This document shows, in pieces, positions 1-11,398 of a stretch of 20,800 nucleotides of DNA. Under the pieces are notes generated by a model, which was given only the letters and a program-made list of their open reading frames with translations, made no database searches and had not been told where the DNA came from. How positions within the stretch are numbered: position 1 is the first letter of the stretch; every line of letters begins with the position of its first letter. The translations under genes and the position numbers were made by a program. The DNA is from Monoraphidium neglectum (taxonomy: Eukaryota > Chlorophyta > Chlorophyceae > Sphaeropleales > Selenastraceae), in assembly GCF_000611645.1 (NCBI RefSeq), contig NW_014013484.1, positions 1,378-22,177 on the forward strand, in the 5' to 3' direction.

Positions 1-2
1 AG

Positions 3-218
3 CAGCACCACCAGCAGCAGCAGCAGCAGCAACAGCAACAGCAGCAGCGGCAGCAGGGTGGACGCAGAGGGGTGGCAGGCGCAGCTGCGGCGGCCGGGCC
101 GGGCCCGGGGCTGCTGCCGCCCGCCGCGGCGGTGCCGCTGCTGGCGGCGCAGCTGCCAGACGTGCCCGCGCCAGTCATCCTGGCCCTGGCGGACTGCCTG
201 TCGCATCTTCACATGTGA
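3..218 (+). CDS. 3' end of a poly-Gln-rich protein gene (partial, function unknown)
   Basis: The reading frame is open from the window edge to a TGA at 216-218. It starts with a Gln tract coded by mixed CAG/CAA, passes a Gly/Ala/Pro-rich linker, and ends in a hydrophobic stretch with the motif LPDVPAPVILALADCLSHLHM split around Pro and Ala residues. The CAA interruptions and the frame-consistent tail favour real poly-Gln coding over a pure microsatellite. The gene begins upstream of the window, so no domain or function can be named. A weak GT donor (CAT then GTGACG at 214) could instead end an exon here. A TGTAA signal about 410 bases downstream fits a 3' UTR running to roughly 650. Confidence 0.45.
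   Translation, partial: QHHQQQQQQQQQQQQRQQGGRRGVAGAAAAAGPGPGLLPPAAAVPLLAAQLPDVPAPVILALADCLSHLHM
12..56 (+). repeat. CAG/CAA triplet tract (coding poly-Gln)
   Basis: CAG units interrupted by CAA and ended by CGG. The tract lies in the open frame of the partial gene, where it reads as Gln. Confidence 0.8.
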
Positions 219-399
219 CGCTTGCCTTTGTGTGGCTTTTGAAACACACATCGGCAGAAGCTCTTCTCACCTGTTGTGGCCAACGTTGACCCGGAGGAAG
301 GCCCATGTGAACAGCAAACAGCATGGTGTGGCACCATGGGTAGGGGTGGCAGTACATACTTGCGGCCGAAGCAGAGTGGCATCTGTGCTGACAACGTCA

Positions 400-432
400 C
401 CAACAGCAGCACCACTAGCAGCAGCAACAGTT

Positions 433-464
<32 letters not shown>

Positions 465-500
465 CTTCAGCAGCAGCAGCAGCAGCATAACAGCAGTAGC
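400..500 (+). repeat. second CAG-rich tract, probably 3' UTR
   Basis: Two CAG runs near 434-466 and 470-486 are separated by CAACAGCTT, with looser AGC/ACC repeats before them. The Gln frame is broken by a TAG just upstream, and there is no convincing exon around it. The tract is most simply read as part of the 3' UTR of the gene ending at 218. Confidence 0.6.
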
Positions 501-628
501 CACGTCACCACCTGCGTCACCAGCAGTGCAACCACTTCCATGTTCCTGGAGCGAAGCCAACCTGCTTGCCCTTGCGTATATACCCTACCTTTTGGGCGTG
601 AATTTATTGCTATAGTCCCTTTTTTCCG

Positions 629-633
629 TGTAA
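629..633 (+). terminator. TGTAA polyadenylation signal (green-algal type)
   Basis: TGTAA follows a T-rich stretch and lies about 410 bases after the stop at 218. Green algae use UGUAA in place of AAUAAA, with cleavage usually 10-20 bases further on. It probably ends the transcript of the partial gene. Confidence 0.45.
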
Positions 634-829
634 ACACGTGGCTTGCGAGATCTACAGGTTGTTCGGCTGCAACAAGTTCGTCCAGACTTTATTTGACTAA
701 TCAGTACCGATACACCATTCGAGCGCCTTCTGGTGCTCGCTGCATATCGGGCTCGCTGGAGCGGCAGCAGAGCCAGGGGGGCGGCGTGGCGTGGGCGGCG
801 CGAGCCTGCGCGCAGCAAGAGGAGGAGGC

Positions 830-2727
830 ATGGGGAAGGCCAAGGACGCGCAGAGAGTCAAAGCGAAGAAAGCTGCCAACAGCGGCAGCGCTGATGCAAC
901 CCCTGGCCTCCAGAAAGCGTCTGCAGCTGCGAAAGACAAGGTGTGCGCGAGGATGGCGGCTGCGGCTCGCTCCTGAAGCTGACGCCAGCCCAACTGGGTA
1001 AATCTGGTTGATCGCCCCTGCCCTGCTCCTCAGATGTTCACCACCCCCTTCATCAAAACGCCCACGGCAATCGCAGAAGTCGAAGGGCAAGCAGGGCGGC
1101 GGCCTGTTTTTTGGGGACCCCCTTGAGCGGGAGCTGGCGGCCGTGGGGCTGCGGGTGGCCAAGATCACGGCCGACGGCAACTGCCTCTTCAGGGCGGTGG
1201 GAGACCAGACCGAGGTGTGTGCTGTGTTCTCTGCACAGGCTTAGAGCGCTGACAAGGGCTCAACGGCCCTTTCTCATATATCAAACACATCATCTCACTC
1301 AGCTATCCTGCCGCCTTGCAAACTGGTGCATGCTACCAGGCTCCCAAATTGGGAGACAAGTGAATTCATGGCAGGTGCCTTCGCCTGCATTTGGAAGAGA
1401 GTCGTGGATGAACAGCGGGCCCAAGGAGGCATCGTCCCTCCTCCTGCCGGCAGCGGCTGTGACGCCCGCGCCTCCCCTCGGCCGCCCCTTGCGCCTCTCT
1501 CAGGGGGACGAGGGGCGCCACACAGACCTGCGGCAGCGCGCGTGTGATTTGATGGTGGAGCGGCGCGAGGAGTTTGAGCCGTTTGTGGAGGACGATCAGG
1601 TGGGCAGGCGCTGGCCAGCAGCCAAGTGAGCGCAGGAAGGGGGGGGCGCAGCCATCGGCCTGCGGAGAGCGAGGCGCTGGCTCCCATCGCCTCTCCCTCT
1701 CGCGGCGGCGACGGCCGGCTCGACTTGGTCTGGGGCGCTGGACAGGGGCCTGCCGTGGCGGGGCGTCGTGCGTCTCTTGAGACCCAATCGTGCTCGTGCC
1801 CGCCTTGGCACCCAGGGTTTTGAAACCTACATCAAACGCATGCGCAAGGTGAGACCCAAAGCTCTGGGCGGGCTGGATCCCGGGCCGAGTGGTTTGCGGC
1901 TGCGGCCGCCCCGCCCGCTGTCGTGGCTCGACGGAGCAGGCTGGAGCCCTCCGCCACCGCGCGGGCTCCAATCGCCACCCGCCGCCACGCCCCCGGGCCG
2001 CCCTCGCGCGCGCCATACCGCGCTGGCGCCGGCAGGACGGCGTGTGGGGCGGCCACATGGAGCTGCAGGCGCTGTCGCTGCTGATGGGGGCCAACGTGTA
2101 CGTGTATCAAGAGGGGCAGCCGCGCTGGACGGTGCGCAACCACCCAGGTGCACAGGGAAGGGGGGCGCCGGCCACGCCTGGGCGGCGGGGGCGTGCGTAT
2201 GCGGCAACAGGGGCGGCACGCGGAGCCTCGGCGCCCTGCATGCTCAGATCTCATTCTTTTTCCGCTGCGCTTGGGCCTCCACCTTGAACCGCACCCACCT
2301 TGGACACACCCCCTGTTTCAATGCTCAAGCACCCTTCTTGACCCCTTTTGCTATTGTCGTCGATTCCACAGATCACGCTCCCTCAATTCACCTATCCTAC
2401 CATGGAGGTGGGTGCACCCGCACTTGGCACATACCGGTCGTACCAGCTGAGGCCGGGTGTCAGAGCCAGCACAGCCTGCCACCTCACCCCACCAACCATG
2501 ACCGCTGAACACTCACTTTTTTGTGTGGCCCGCCTGGCTCGCTCCTCGCCCAGGGGAGCACTACAACTCAGTGAGGCTGCTGGATGACTACACCCGGGGA
2601 CCACCTCGGACCATCACGCTGGGCGCGGGTGGCGCAACTGCGGCAGCTATCGCCAAGGTGCGCTTATCGTTCTGCATGGGCAATGCACGTGCGCGCGCGT
2701 GCGCACGCACGCACGCACGCACACGCG

Positions 2728-2787
<60 letters not shown>

Positions 2788-3731
2788 CCAACACATCCGC
2801 GCGCGCGTGCGCACAGAGACAAACCCCGACATACACCTGCACGAACATGAACGCGCACACGCACAAACGAGCACGAGCACACACGCGGACATTAGTGCAC
2901 GTGCATTATGTTGCGCTCGTGAAGCGCCACCCTTTGGCGCAAGGTAATCTAAGGAACCCACAGCCATACTCCCTTCGCTTGCTGGTGCACTCCCCAATCC
3001 TGCGACCCCACCAGGAGCGCGCCATCTGGACACCCGCCGACGAGGCGCGTGTGGCTGCCAACACGTGCTGCGACAGCCCTGCGCTTGTGCAGCGCGCGCT
3101 GAGGGAGGCAGGCGGGGACGTGGATATGGCCATCGAACGCGTAATAGAGGCCATGGCTGGCGGTGACGGCAGTCCCGCAGGGCAGGGTGCTGATGCGGAC
3201 GGCGCAGCAGGAGCACGTGGGGAGAGCCTGGAGCTTGATCCAGCAGCCGGCAAGGCTGAGGGACAGCAGCAGCAGCAACAGCAGCAGCAACAACAGCAGG
3301 AAGCAGGGCAGGTGGGCAGCGCCTCTCATAACAGCACCGCAGGCAGCAGTATGGCCGTCGACCCTGGAGCTGAGGCATCTCAATCTAGAGATAGAGCTGA
3401 TGCAGCCGAAGCGCCGGCTGACAGTAGCAGCAGCCAACAGACTCCAGGGGCAGACATGGGCAGCACAAGTGGCACACCGTCAGGCAGCGCCAAGACCGGC
3501 GCCAAAGGCAAGGCACGACCCAGGAAGGGTGTGGAGGTGGGGCCGTCTGCGCCGGTGGTGGGCAAGAAACCGGCACGCAACAAGGGCTGCCCCTGCGGCA
3601 GCGGCAGGAAGTGGAAGGGCTGCTGCGGCGCGGCGGCGGCGGCAGCGGAACGGCGGCAGAGGGTGCTTTTAGACCAAGGGGCTGCGGCAGAGGTAGGGCT
3701 GCCAGCAACTCTGGCGACGCTCAGCATTTGA
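830..3731 (+). CDS. OTU-domain deubiquitinase with UBA-like and SEC-C motifs
   Basis: Predicted cysteine protease that removes ubiquitin. Eight exons fit with phase closure: 830-940, 1077-1214, 1504-1599, 1816-1848, 2036-2147, 2372-2407, 2554-2657 and 3015-3731, giving 448 residues. The OTU domain has the catalytic motif DGNCLFRAVGDQ (Asp70, Cys73), a central GGHMELQALSLLMGANVYVY block, and the His box IHLSYHGGEHYNSVR (His178). Residues about 215-257 look like a UBA-type ubiquitin-binding helical bundle. Next come a 12-residue Gln tract (294-305) and a Ser/Ala-rich linker. Near 402-415 is CPCGSGRKWKGCC, a zinc-binding SEC-C motif. OTU plus a C-terminal SEC-C motif is the layout of the plant OTU7 group and resembles animal OTUD3. 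The N-terminus is Lys-rich (MGKAKDAQRVKAKKA). The start was chosen as the first ATG in frame with the OTU exons, preceded by a purine-rich GGAGGAGGC context. All introns are GT-AG. Confidence 0.9.
2683..2788. repeat. alternating purine/pyrimidine tract with (CA)21 core, intronic
   Basis: An uninterrupted purine-pyrimidine alternation of about 106 bases, moving from GC/CG-rich units to a pure (CA)21 at about 2739-2780. It lies in intron 7 (2658-3014) of the OTU gene. A second short alternating block follows at about 2797-2812. Such sequence favours Z-DNA under negative supercoiling. It is not coding. Confidence 0.9.
3264..3299 (+). repeat. CAG/CAA tract coding 12 Gln in the OTU protein
   Basis: Twelve Gln codons, nine CAG and three CAA, in the linker between the UBA-like and SEC-C segments. 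The CAA interruptions indicate a relatively stable coding repeat. Confidence 0.9.
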
Positions 3732-4078
3732 CCTCAGCACATGTGTATGTTTCAATGTATAAATGCAGCGTGCGCCTGTTTGCAGCAACTATGCCCTAAT
3801 TGCTTTGGCTGCACATTTGCTTTCAAGTGACTGTTGGTGAATTGTGAGTGTCCTTGCTGTCACAGAATTGTTTCAAACCGACAACATTACCAGACCCCAT
3901 CAAACAAGTAACCCAGAGCAAACACGATGCACTGACAGGCGCTTGGACACCATGTGTACTGCATCAATGTCAAGGAGAGCCCAGACCAGGCTGCGCGCAG
4001 TGCGTGCATCCAGCAACCGGCCCCGCCGACGCGCTAAGACACGCCGCCGTTGGAAGAACCCAGACTCTCATTCCGTGT
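3732..4078. other. convergent intergenic region between the OTU gene and the unknown minus-strand gene
   Basis: This 347-base stretch receives the 3' ends of both flanking genes. It is less GC-rich than the coding sequence. A TGTATAAA-like sequence at about 3755 may serve as the OTU polyadenylation signal, but no exact TGTAA was found on either strand. No gene is supported here. Confidence 0.5.
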
Positions 4079-6010
<1,932 letters not shown>

Positions 6011-6030
6011 GCAAAGGACAGTACATCCGC

Positions 6031-6038
6031 CTTATAAA
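6031..6038 (-). promoter_or_regulatory. TATA-like box for the unknown minus-strand gene
   Basis: The minus strand reads GCTTTATAAGG here, a good TATA match in a GC-rich setting. It lies just upstream of the predicted first exon. A start of transcription about 30 bases downstream would fall near 6005, which bears on the choice of start codon. Confidence 0.4.
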
Positions 6039-6039
6039 G

Positions 6040-6944
6040 CCTCACCCGGTCGACGCCATGCTTATGCCGAGCCGCGCTGTCAAAATCGGCCGATAGGGTC
6101 AAAGCTGTGTTAGAAGGCGCTTCAAGCCAGCAACGACACGACTAAGTCGATTCTAAGCTTGCGTATGTTTTTTGAACCTCTGGAGCACCGTCAGGTGTGT
6201 GCCACTTCAAATGTTGTGACTCTGCACGATCTCACAATTTTGTTGATTGTCAACAATTGTCACCGTAACACCAGGAATCATTTGTCAGCAACGCTACGAT
6301 ACTGTTGATACCGGTGCAATACATTCTGCTTGGTGTGACCCTCGAATGGTCCAGGTCAGCAGCTCTGCTCACATTGAGTTCCTCACAAGTGGCAGTAGCA
6401 CTGTATGCACTTCATTCGGTACCGTAATTTTCACAATAGCACCTTACCAGGCTAAAATCTCGTATGAAGGGCACATCCTGCTCACGCACGTGCAGCCCAG
6501 TTGCAATATTGCGATAGGCATGCAACAACAGCATGGCAAAAGGGTGCCTTCCTGAAGGCCAGCCAGATAAATGCACACTCCTGCGGCACACTGCCAAGCA
6601 CATGCCAGCAGCGTGTTTTCGATTGCTGCAACTTGGGGAAGGCATTGAAAATTCAGGCTGGCGGTGCGAGTGATGAAGTGGCCCCAGGGAGCTGGGATGT
6701 GGCCCAGGTGGGTTGCGAGCCCTTGCTGCGGGCGCAAGGGGCGAACAACAAGACCTGCTGGCCCGATCCGATATGAGCGACGGGTATTCATTGCACTGTG
6801 CAGCAAGCCTGGGGGAAGTGTGCCGGTACAAAATGGCAGGATCTGTGGGGTGAGTGGAAGCATGATCTCTCGACGAGCCGGATTAAACCCGCTGCCAAGC
6901 CCGTACTTTGGGGCCCCACCTGCCACAGCTCACACCGCACGTAA
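6040..6944. other. intergenic region, no gene seen
   Basis: It lies between the 5' end of the unknown gene and the 3' end of the minus-strand FUSC gene. The part at about 6110-6560 is clearly lower in GC than its surroundings and holds a short inverted repeat (TTGTTGA/TCAACAA). Reading frames here, such as 6247-6555, show no recognisable protein features. I see no exact minus-strand TGTAA signal close to 6945. Confidence 0.5.
6240..6256. repeat. short inverted repeat TTGTTGA-TTG-TCAACAA
   Basis: Perfect 7-base arms with a 3-base centre, extended imperfectly by CAATT/AATTG on the outside. It lies about 200 bases upstream of the TATA-like box of the minus-strand gene, so it could be a protein-binding site. 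A chance hairpin is equally possible. Confidence 0.5.
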
Positions 6945-9900
6945 TCAGCGCCCAACCCCGCCACCTCCCAACCCGGCGGGCTCAGTGCGCTTGGCTGCCT
7001 CCCCGCGCAGCCAGGCTGCCAGGGACCTCTGCCGTATCGCCTTGGACGACTTGCGCGCGCTCTTGTGCAGCCGCTTCAGCTCGCGGCCAAACTCTGCCAG
7101 CTGCGCCGTCAGCAGCAGCCAGCGCATGGACGCCGCCGCCTCCGACCACTCGACGCCATGCGGGAGCAGAAGGCCCGCCTCCAGCGCCGGCGCCGGCGGG
7201 GCGTCCGCCAGCGCCGACAGGGGCGGCGCCTGCATGTGCTGCGCTGCGCTCGGCGCGGCGGGTGTGCTCGCCGAGGGCGCCGGCGGGGGGCGCGGGTCGC
7301 TGCTTGCGCTGCCGACGGTGCCTGCTGGCAGCAGCTGAAAGGCGGCGGGCAGGGCGTGGACGAGGGAGAGGAAGTGCTTCAGGTTGGCGGTGGGGATCCT
7401 GTGCTGCGGGGGCTTGTAAGCGAAGGGAAAGTACATCCAGACGTCCTGCGGGGCAGGTGAGCAGGCATGGCACGGGAGGAGACGGCTGGTAGGAGCAAGG
7501 GGTGTCGATTGACTGAGGCAGCCTGCACGAGGGGCGTCGGCGGCTCCATTTAAGGGGCCGGGCCACACAGGCAGATCAGGCGCGTGGGCATCATCAGGCA
7601 CGCCCGCTCCGGCGTGATTCGCACACTCACTCGACGCACGTCACCGGCAGACTCGCCAAGAGAAACCCGATGCCGCAAGGTGCGGTGAGCTAAAGCGCGA
7701 CAGAAGTCCCCGCTGGACCGGCGACTGGAACCCGGCACCTGCACAGCCAATATTTGGCCCAGGGCACTCACCTCCAGCGCCGCCAGCAGCGCGTCCTCCA
7801 GTTCGCGCCACGCCGGGCTGGCTGCAAGCGTCGCTGCCAGCTTTGGCGCCGCCTCGGCGGTGCGCGTCAGCAGCGTGGTCAGCTTGTGGACAGCCAGGAC
7901 GGTGCTGCAGGTGCGCTGTGGGGAGTCGCAGTGTGAGCGCGCGGGTGCGGCGGCATCAACCAAGGGCACATGCGAATTTCTAGTCTGGATTGGTATTTGT
8001 GGGCGTTTGTGTGTTTGTGCGAGTATTTGCGCACGCATGTGTGTGTGCGCGTGTGGATGTGTATGTGTGTGTTACTGCCTGCACGCACCTCACTCAGCTT
8101 CTTCAAGGCAGACTTTCCCAGGTGCTTCTTGCCAAAAGGCAGGCGGCGGCTCATAGGGATAATCACCCTGCACGTTTGGGGCACACGATGTTTGGGCAGC
8201 CAGACAGATGGGTAGGTTTGGGGGGTTGCTGTCCATATCACTCGCAAAACAAGCCTGGTTCCATAGGCAGCGGCCCCTGGATCACCACTGCCGCTGCGGC
8301 TCGCGCATCACTGCCCTACTTGCTGCCCAGGCCCCCTGCAATGCGCATGGCCCGCTGCTACAAGCGGTGCCATCCAGCACTCGCCGTTTGCACGACGCCG
8401 CCCACCTGAAACCTAACACTGTGCAAATGTAAAACTCGCTCTTTGCCTCCTCCTGCGTGGTCTTTGCAAGCTCCACAGCTCGCACCACTTTAAACCACTC
8501 TGCCTGTGCAAACGATCGCTCCTCCTGACTCATGCCGCCCAGTGCCCCTGCCCGCAGCTGTTGCACTGGCGGGCCGCTGCGACTGACATCTGCAGCAGCG
8601 GCGGTGTCAGCAGCAGCTGCAGCAGCGGAGCCATGCACCTGGCAATCAACCAGAGACTCATGACGCTGCGCCGTCGGCGGCGCAAATGCCGTGCGCTCCG
8701 CTTGCGGGGTTGATGCCGGCCGGCTGCCGCTGCCCCCCCTGTGGGTTGCGTGCGGCAGTGCTGCGTTGCGCAACCCCCGCTGCGCCTGGCGCGCTCTCCA
8801 CGCCGCGCACGCTCCATGCAGCCAGCTGAGCACTGCCGCGAAGTCGTCGTCCCGCGGTCGCCGCCAGTGATGGCCCTTGCGCGCTGCACTCGCTGCGGCG
8901 GCGGCTTCCGCGGCGGTCGCGGGCGTAGGGGCCGCAGCGAGGGTGCCTGAGAGGCGGATGAATGCTGCGTCTGTGTCCACGTCCTCTACCCTGGCCAGAG
9001 GCTTGGGCAGCGGCCTGCCAAGGGCGCTGGCGCAGATGCACGTGAGTGAGAAGAGGCTGTCGTGGTGCAGCGCGTACACCTGAGGGCCGGGCAGGGCATA
9101 AGAGGGTAGACCAGGCGTGAGGGATGAGCCAGCCTCGACGGCGCAGCAACAAAAGCTTTGCTGCTGAGCTGCGCCTGCACCCGTCGCTTACTTGCTCCTT
9201 GGGTTTCAGAGGCTCGGGCAGGGCAGGGCAGGGCAGGGCAGGGTAGGGCAGGGCAGGGCAGGGCAGGGCCTGTTGCCGGTTGTCGCGCCTCACATTGTCA
9301 ATGGCAAACTCCGGAAAGATGTAGACAGAGCAGCAGCCGAGCATGAAGATCAGCGTGAGGGCCACGATCGTGGCGAAAACGTCATACCTGCGCGGGTGGG
9401 GTGATTCCGCACAATGGCCGGCGCCGCGGTCGTGCGGCTAGAGGAGGCGAGGGCTCCGTGGGCGCACGGCTTGACACTCAGGGGGTGCATCCTTGGGCCG
9501 GCTTGCCCAAGGACACCGGCAATGACAGGTGTGTGTGGCCAGGCATTCCCCAGCCTGTGTGCAGGCCCAGCAGGGTCACCTGTACTCCGCAGGGCCCACC
9601 CAGGTGCAGTTCCACAGGGTCACCCTGCAGGGAGGTGCCAAAGATGGAGAAGCTGGGTGGCGTGCAGGCAAGGATGGTTTGCATGCCAAGCAGTGTGGGC
9701 CTGGCAGTGCTGGCCCTACAGGCACTAGGTGTGCTAGTCAAGCAAGTTGTACAGGTGTGGGGTGGCCAGGCGCTAGGAGTGCAGAGTGCGCATCCGGCGG
9801 CTTCGGGCTCACATCCAATTGTTGATTCCCCACTCATAATTGTTGTATGGCTGCAATCAATCAAGGGGTGTGAATGCGAGGCGGGCGCCAGGGATGGCAC

Positions 9901-10942
9901 GTTGGCTGGCGTAATTTGTGGGTACGTTTTGGTTCTTGCTCCGAGATTGCGGCGATCAGCGCAGGGGCCAATGCACACGATTGCATCCTTTGCAGCAGGC
10001 GAGCCATGCACGAAACAGAATGCACAGCACGCGCAGCACGACCGCGCCTGAAGATCACCGTGGCGTTGTAAGAGGCGTAGAAGGTGCTGATGAACACAGC
10101 CAGCGTGCTGGCCCCAGCCACAGCAAAGGGTATTGTGGACACTGCAAACGCCACGCCCCAGGCGAGCAGCACGGCCAGGTACATCCCTTTTCACGGAGGG
10201 GTTGCAGGGGATGAGAATGCATTATTAGCAGGGGGACCATCGGCCGCCTTCCACCTCATTTTTGATGAATGTGCCCCTTTGTTGGGACAATATAACCAAT
10301 TGAACAGGGTACATTCGCTAACGAGCGTCTGCATACAGTGCTGCCGAGGGGGCGCCAGTTGGAATGCAATAATGCATTTTGCGGCTGGCCAGCAACCGGC
10401 TCACATGGCAGGCGGGTGGCGAGGTTGGCAACCAGGGCGCCCGTGGTGGCCCTCCAAAAGGAGATGATGATGCTTCCAGCAACCTGTGGGAGGTGGGGGA
10501 CGGGTAAACCCCGATGGTGCACATGGGCTTCCGGCGGGAGCGTCTGCGTGTCAGGGTCGACCTCGCTGACAGGTGCTTGCCATGCAATCAAGGGAGCTAC
10601 AACCTAATCCCTTCTCAGATACATGGCCCAGAGACATTTTGTTTTGCATTGGTAGATACCTGAGCGGACTTTGATTGGCAAGTCATCTGCTTGCAGCGCT
10701 CCATGCAACGTGCCCATGCGCGCAGTGTCAAGTCAACCGCTCACCACGAACACGAGGCCAACCGGCAGCGGTTGGACGCTGTCATGCACCCATGTGTCTC
10801 TCCAAAGAAATGCAGATGCCATGGCCAGAGTCAGCAGGGCCATGCGGAAGCCCATCCTGCACCACCGTGGCAAGCGCTGCCGCGGGCATGGCGGTGGCGG
10901 GCGCCCAGCCCACGGGTCCCATGGCGCTGCACTGCCGCCCAT
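6945..10942 (-). CDS. FUSC-type integral membrane transporter, minus-strand copy
   Basis: Predicted membrane exporter of the FUSC (fusaric acid resistance/aromatic acid exporter-like) superfamily; the substrate is unknown. Exons: 10942-10745, 10483-10405, 10186-10048, 9387-9294, 9079-8406, 8167-8089, 7915-7772 and 7445-6945. These close exactly in frame to 635 residues. Hydrophobic segments include MGFRMALLTLAMASAFLW, LPVGLVFVV joined to AGSIIISFWRATTGALVANL, MYLAVLLAWGVAFAVSTIPF, and FATIVALTLIFMLGCCSVYI. The WRATTGALVANL stretch fits the FUSC R-x-x-G-T/A-x-x-G-A-L pattern. The cytosolic part carries EFYICTVLGFR and then IIPMSRR (385-402), which resembles the divergent neighbour. The join 10048/9387 needs a GC donor (AG then GCGCGG); an extra exon in 9390-10045 is an alternative. 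Start choice: ATG 10942 or the better-context ATG 10855 (AGGATGG). The C-terminus is Lys/Arg/Ala-rich. Confidence 0.7.
7990..8075. repeat. TG-rich microsatellite, intronic
   Basis: GT/TG-rich plus-strand sequence with TGTGTG and GCGCGTG runs. It lies in intron 6 (8088-7916) of the minus-strand FUSC gene, so the transcript carries CA-rich sequence. The repeat is degenerate and not coding. Confidence 0.7.
9216..9270. repeat. (GGGCA)n pentanucleotide repeat, intronic
   Basis: Eleven adjacent 5-base units: nine GGGCA, one GGGTA and a terminal GGGCC. They lie in intron 4 (9293-9080) of the minus-strand FUSC gene. On the gene strand it reads TGCCC and gives a C-rich tract upstream of the acceptor at 9080. 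The G-rich plus strand (GGG separated by two bases) fits the G-quadruplex pattern. Confidence 0.9.
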
Positions 10943-11398
10943 ATCACCCGATCAGCACTTCTATAAGCAACCGCCACAGCCGAGCATTGGTTACCGGCTG
11001 CTGACGATGCGGAGTGCCTGGCAACGTGGTTGATTGTCCTTGACATGTGCCTTCCTTCAACGTCACAGATCAGGCTTGAAGAAGCCTGTGATCGAATTTG
11101 CACGTCAAAATAGTATGATATGCGCTCAAATTGCTGCAATCAACATAAGCTCATTGTCCCTTCAAACCGGTGTGCAGTTCTTGTGATGAGTGACACTCTT
11201 ACCGGTACAGTGATTTAAGGCGATCTCAAGGCAGAATATTTGAGTATCAAAGCCGCTTTAGGCACCCGCACGGGCTCGCGGCAGCGCGGCGGACCAGGGC
11301 GGGCGGACACCGTGCCGCGCCCTGGTGCTACCTGGACCGCTCACGCTGCGTCCGCCCCCCGCACGGCCCTGGTGCATCCATACATACTATACACGCCC
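10943..11398. promoter_or_regulatory. shared divergent promoter region of the two FUSC-type genes
   Basis: About 456 bases separate the two divergent start codons. A TATA-like CTTATAG lies on the minus strand at about 10962-10968. If it is used, it favours the internal ATG at 10855 for that gene. The centre (about 11040-11240) is AT-richer than the flanks, as expected for a promoter. An ACTATACAC sequence lies just before the plus-strand ATG at 11399. No defined operator can be named. Confidence 0.5.

Noticed and set aside
540..1001. Plus-strand frame running across the start of the OTU gene
   Set aside because: It continues out of frame with the MGKAKDAQRVKAKK start and the splice-linked OTU exons, and the upstream part looks like a 3' UTR with a TGTAA signal.
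1366..2094. 242-residue minus-strand open frame over the OTU gene
   Set aside because: It spans OTU exons 3-5 and their GC-rich introns and is Arg/Pro-rich noise without motifs.
2584..2950. His/Thr/Ala/Arg or Val/Cys-rich frames across the CA repeat
   Set aside because: Translations of a dinucleotide repeat inside an intron of the OTU gene. The flanking exons splice cleanly around it.
9192..9346. Short direct repeats (GGGCA) as a CRISPR-like or minisatellite array with function
   Set aside because: Units are contiguous 5-mers without spacers, so it is a simple repeat, not CRISPR. It is listed only as a repeat with G4 potential.
9478..10194. Minus-strand frame with a hydrophobic stretch (GMQTILACTPPSFSIFGTSL) as an extra FUSC exon
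   Set aside because: It is tempting as a membrane segment, but I could not find donor and acceptor sites that keep phase with both neighbours. Kept only as the alternative to the GC-AG intron.
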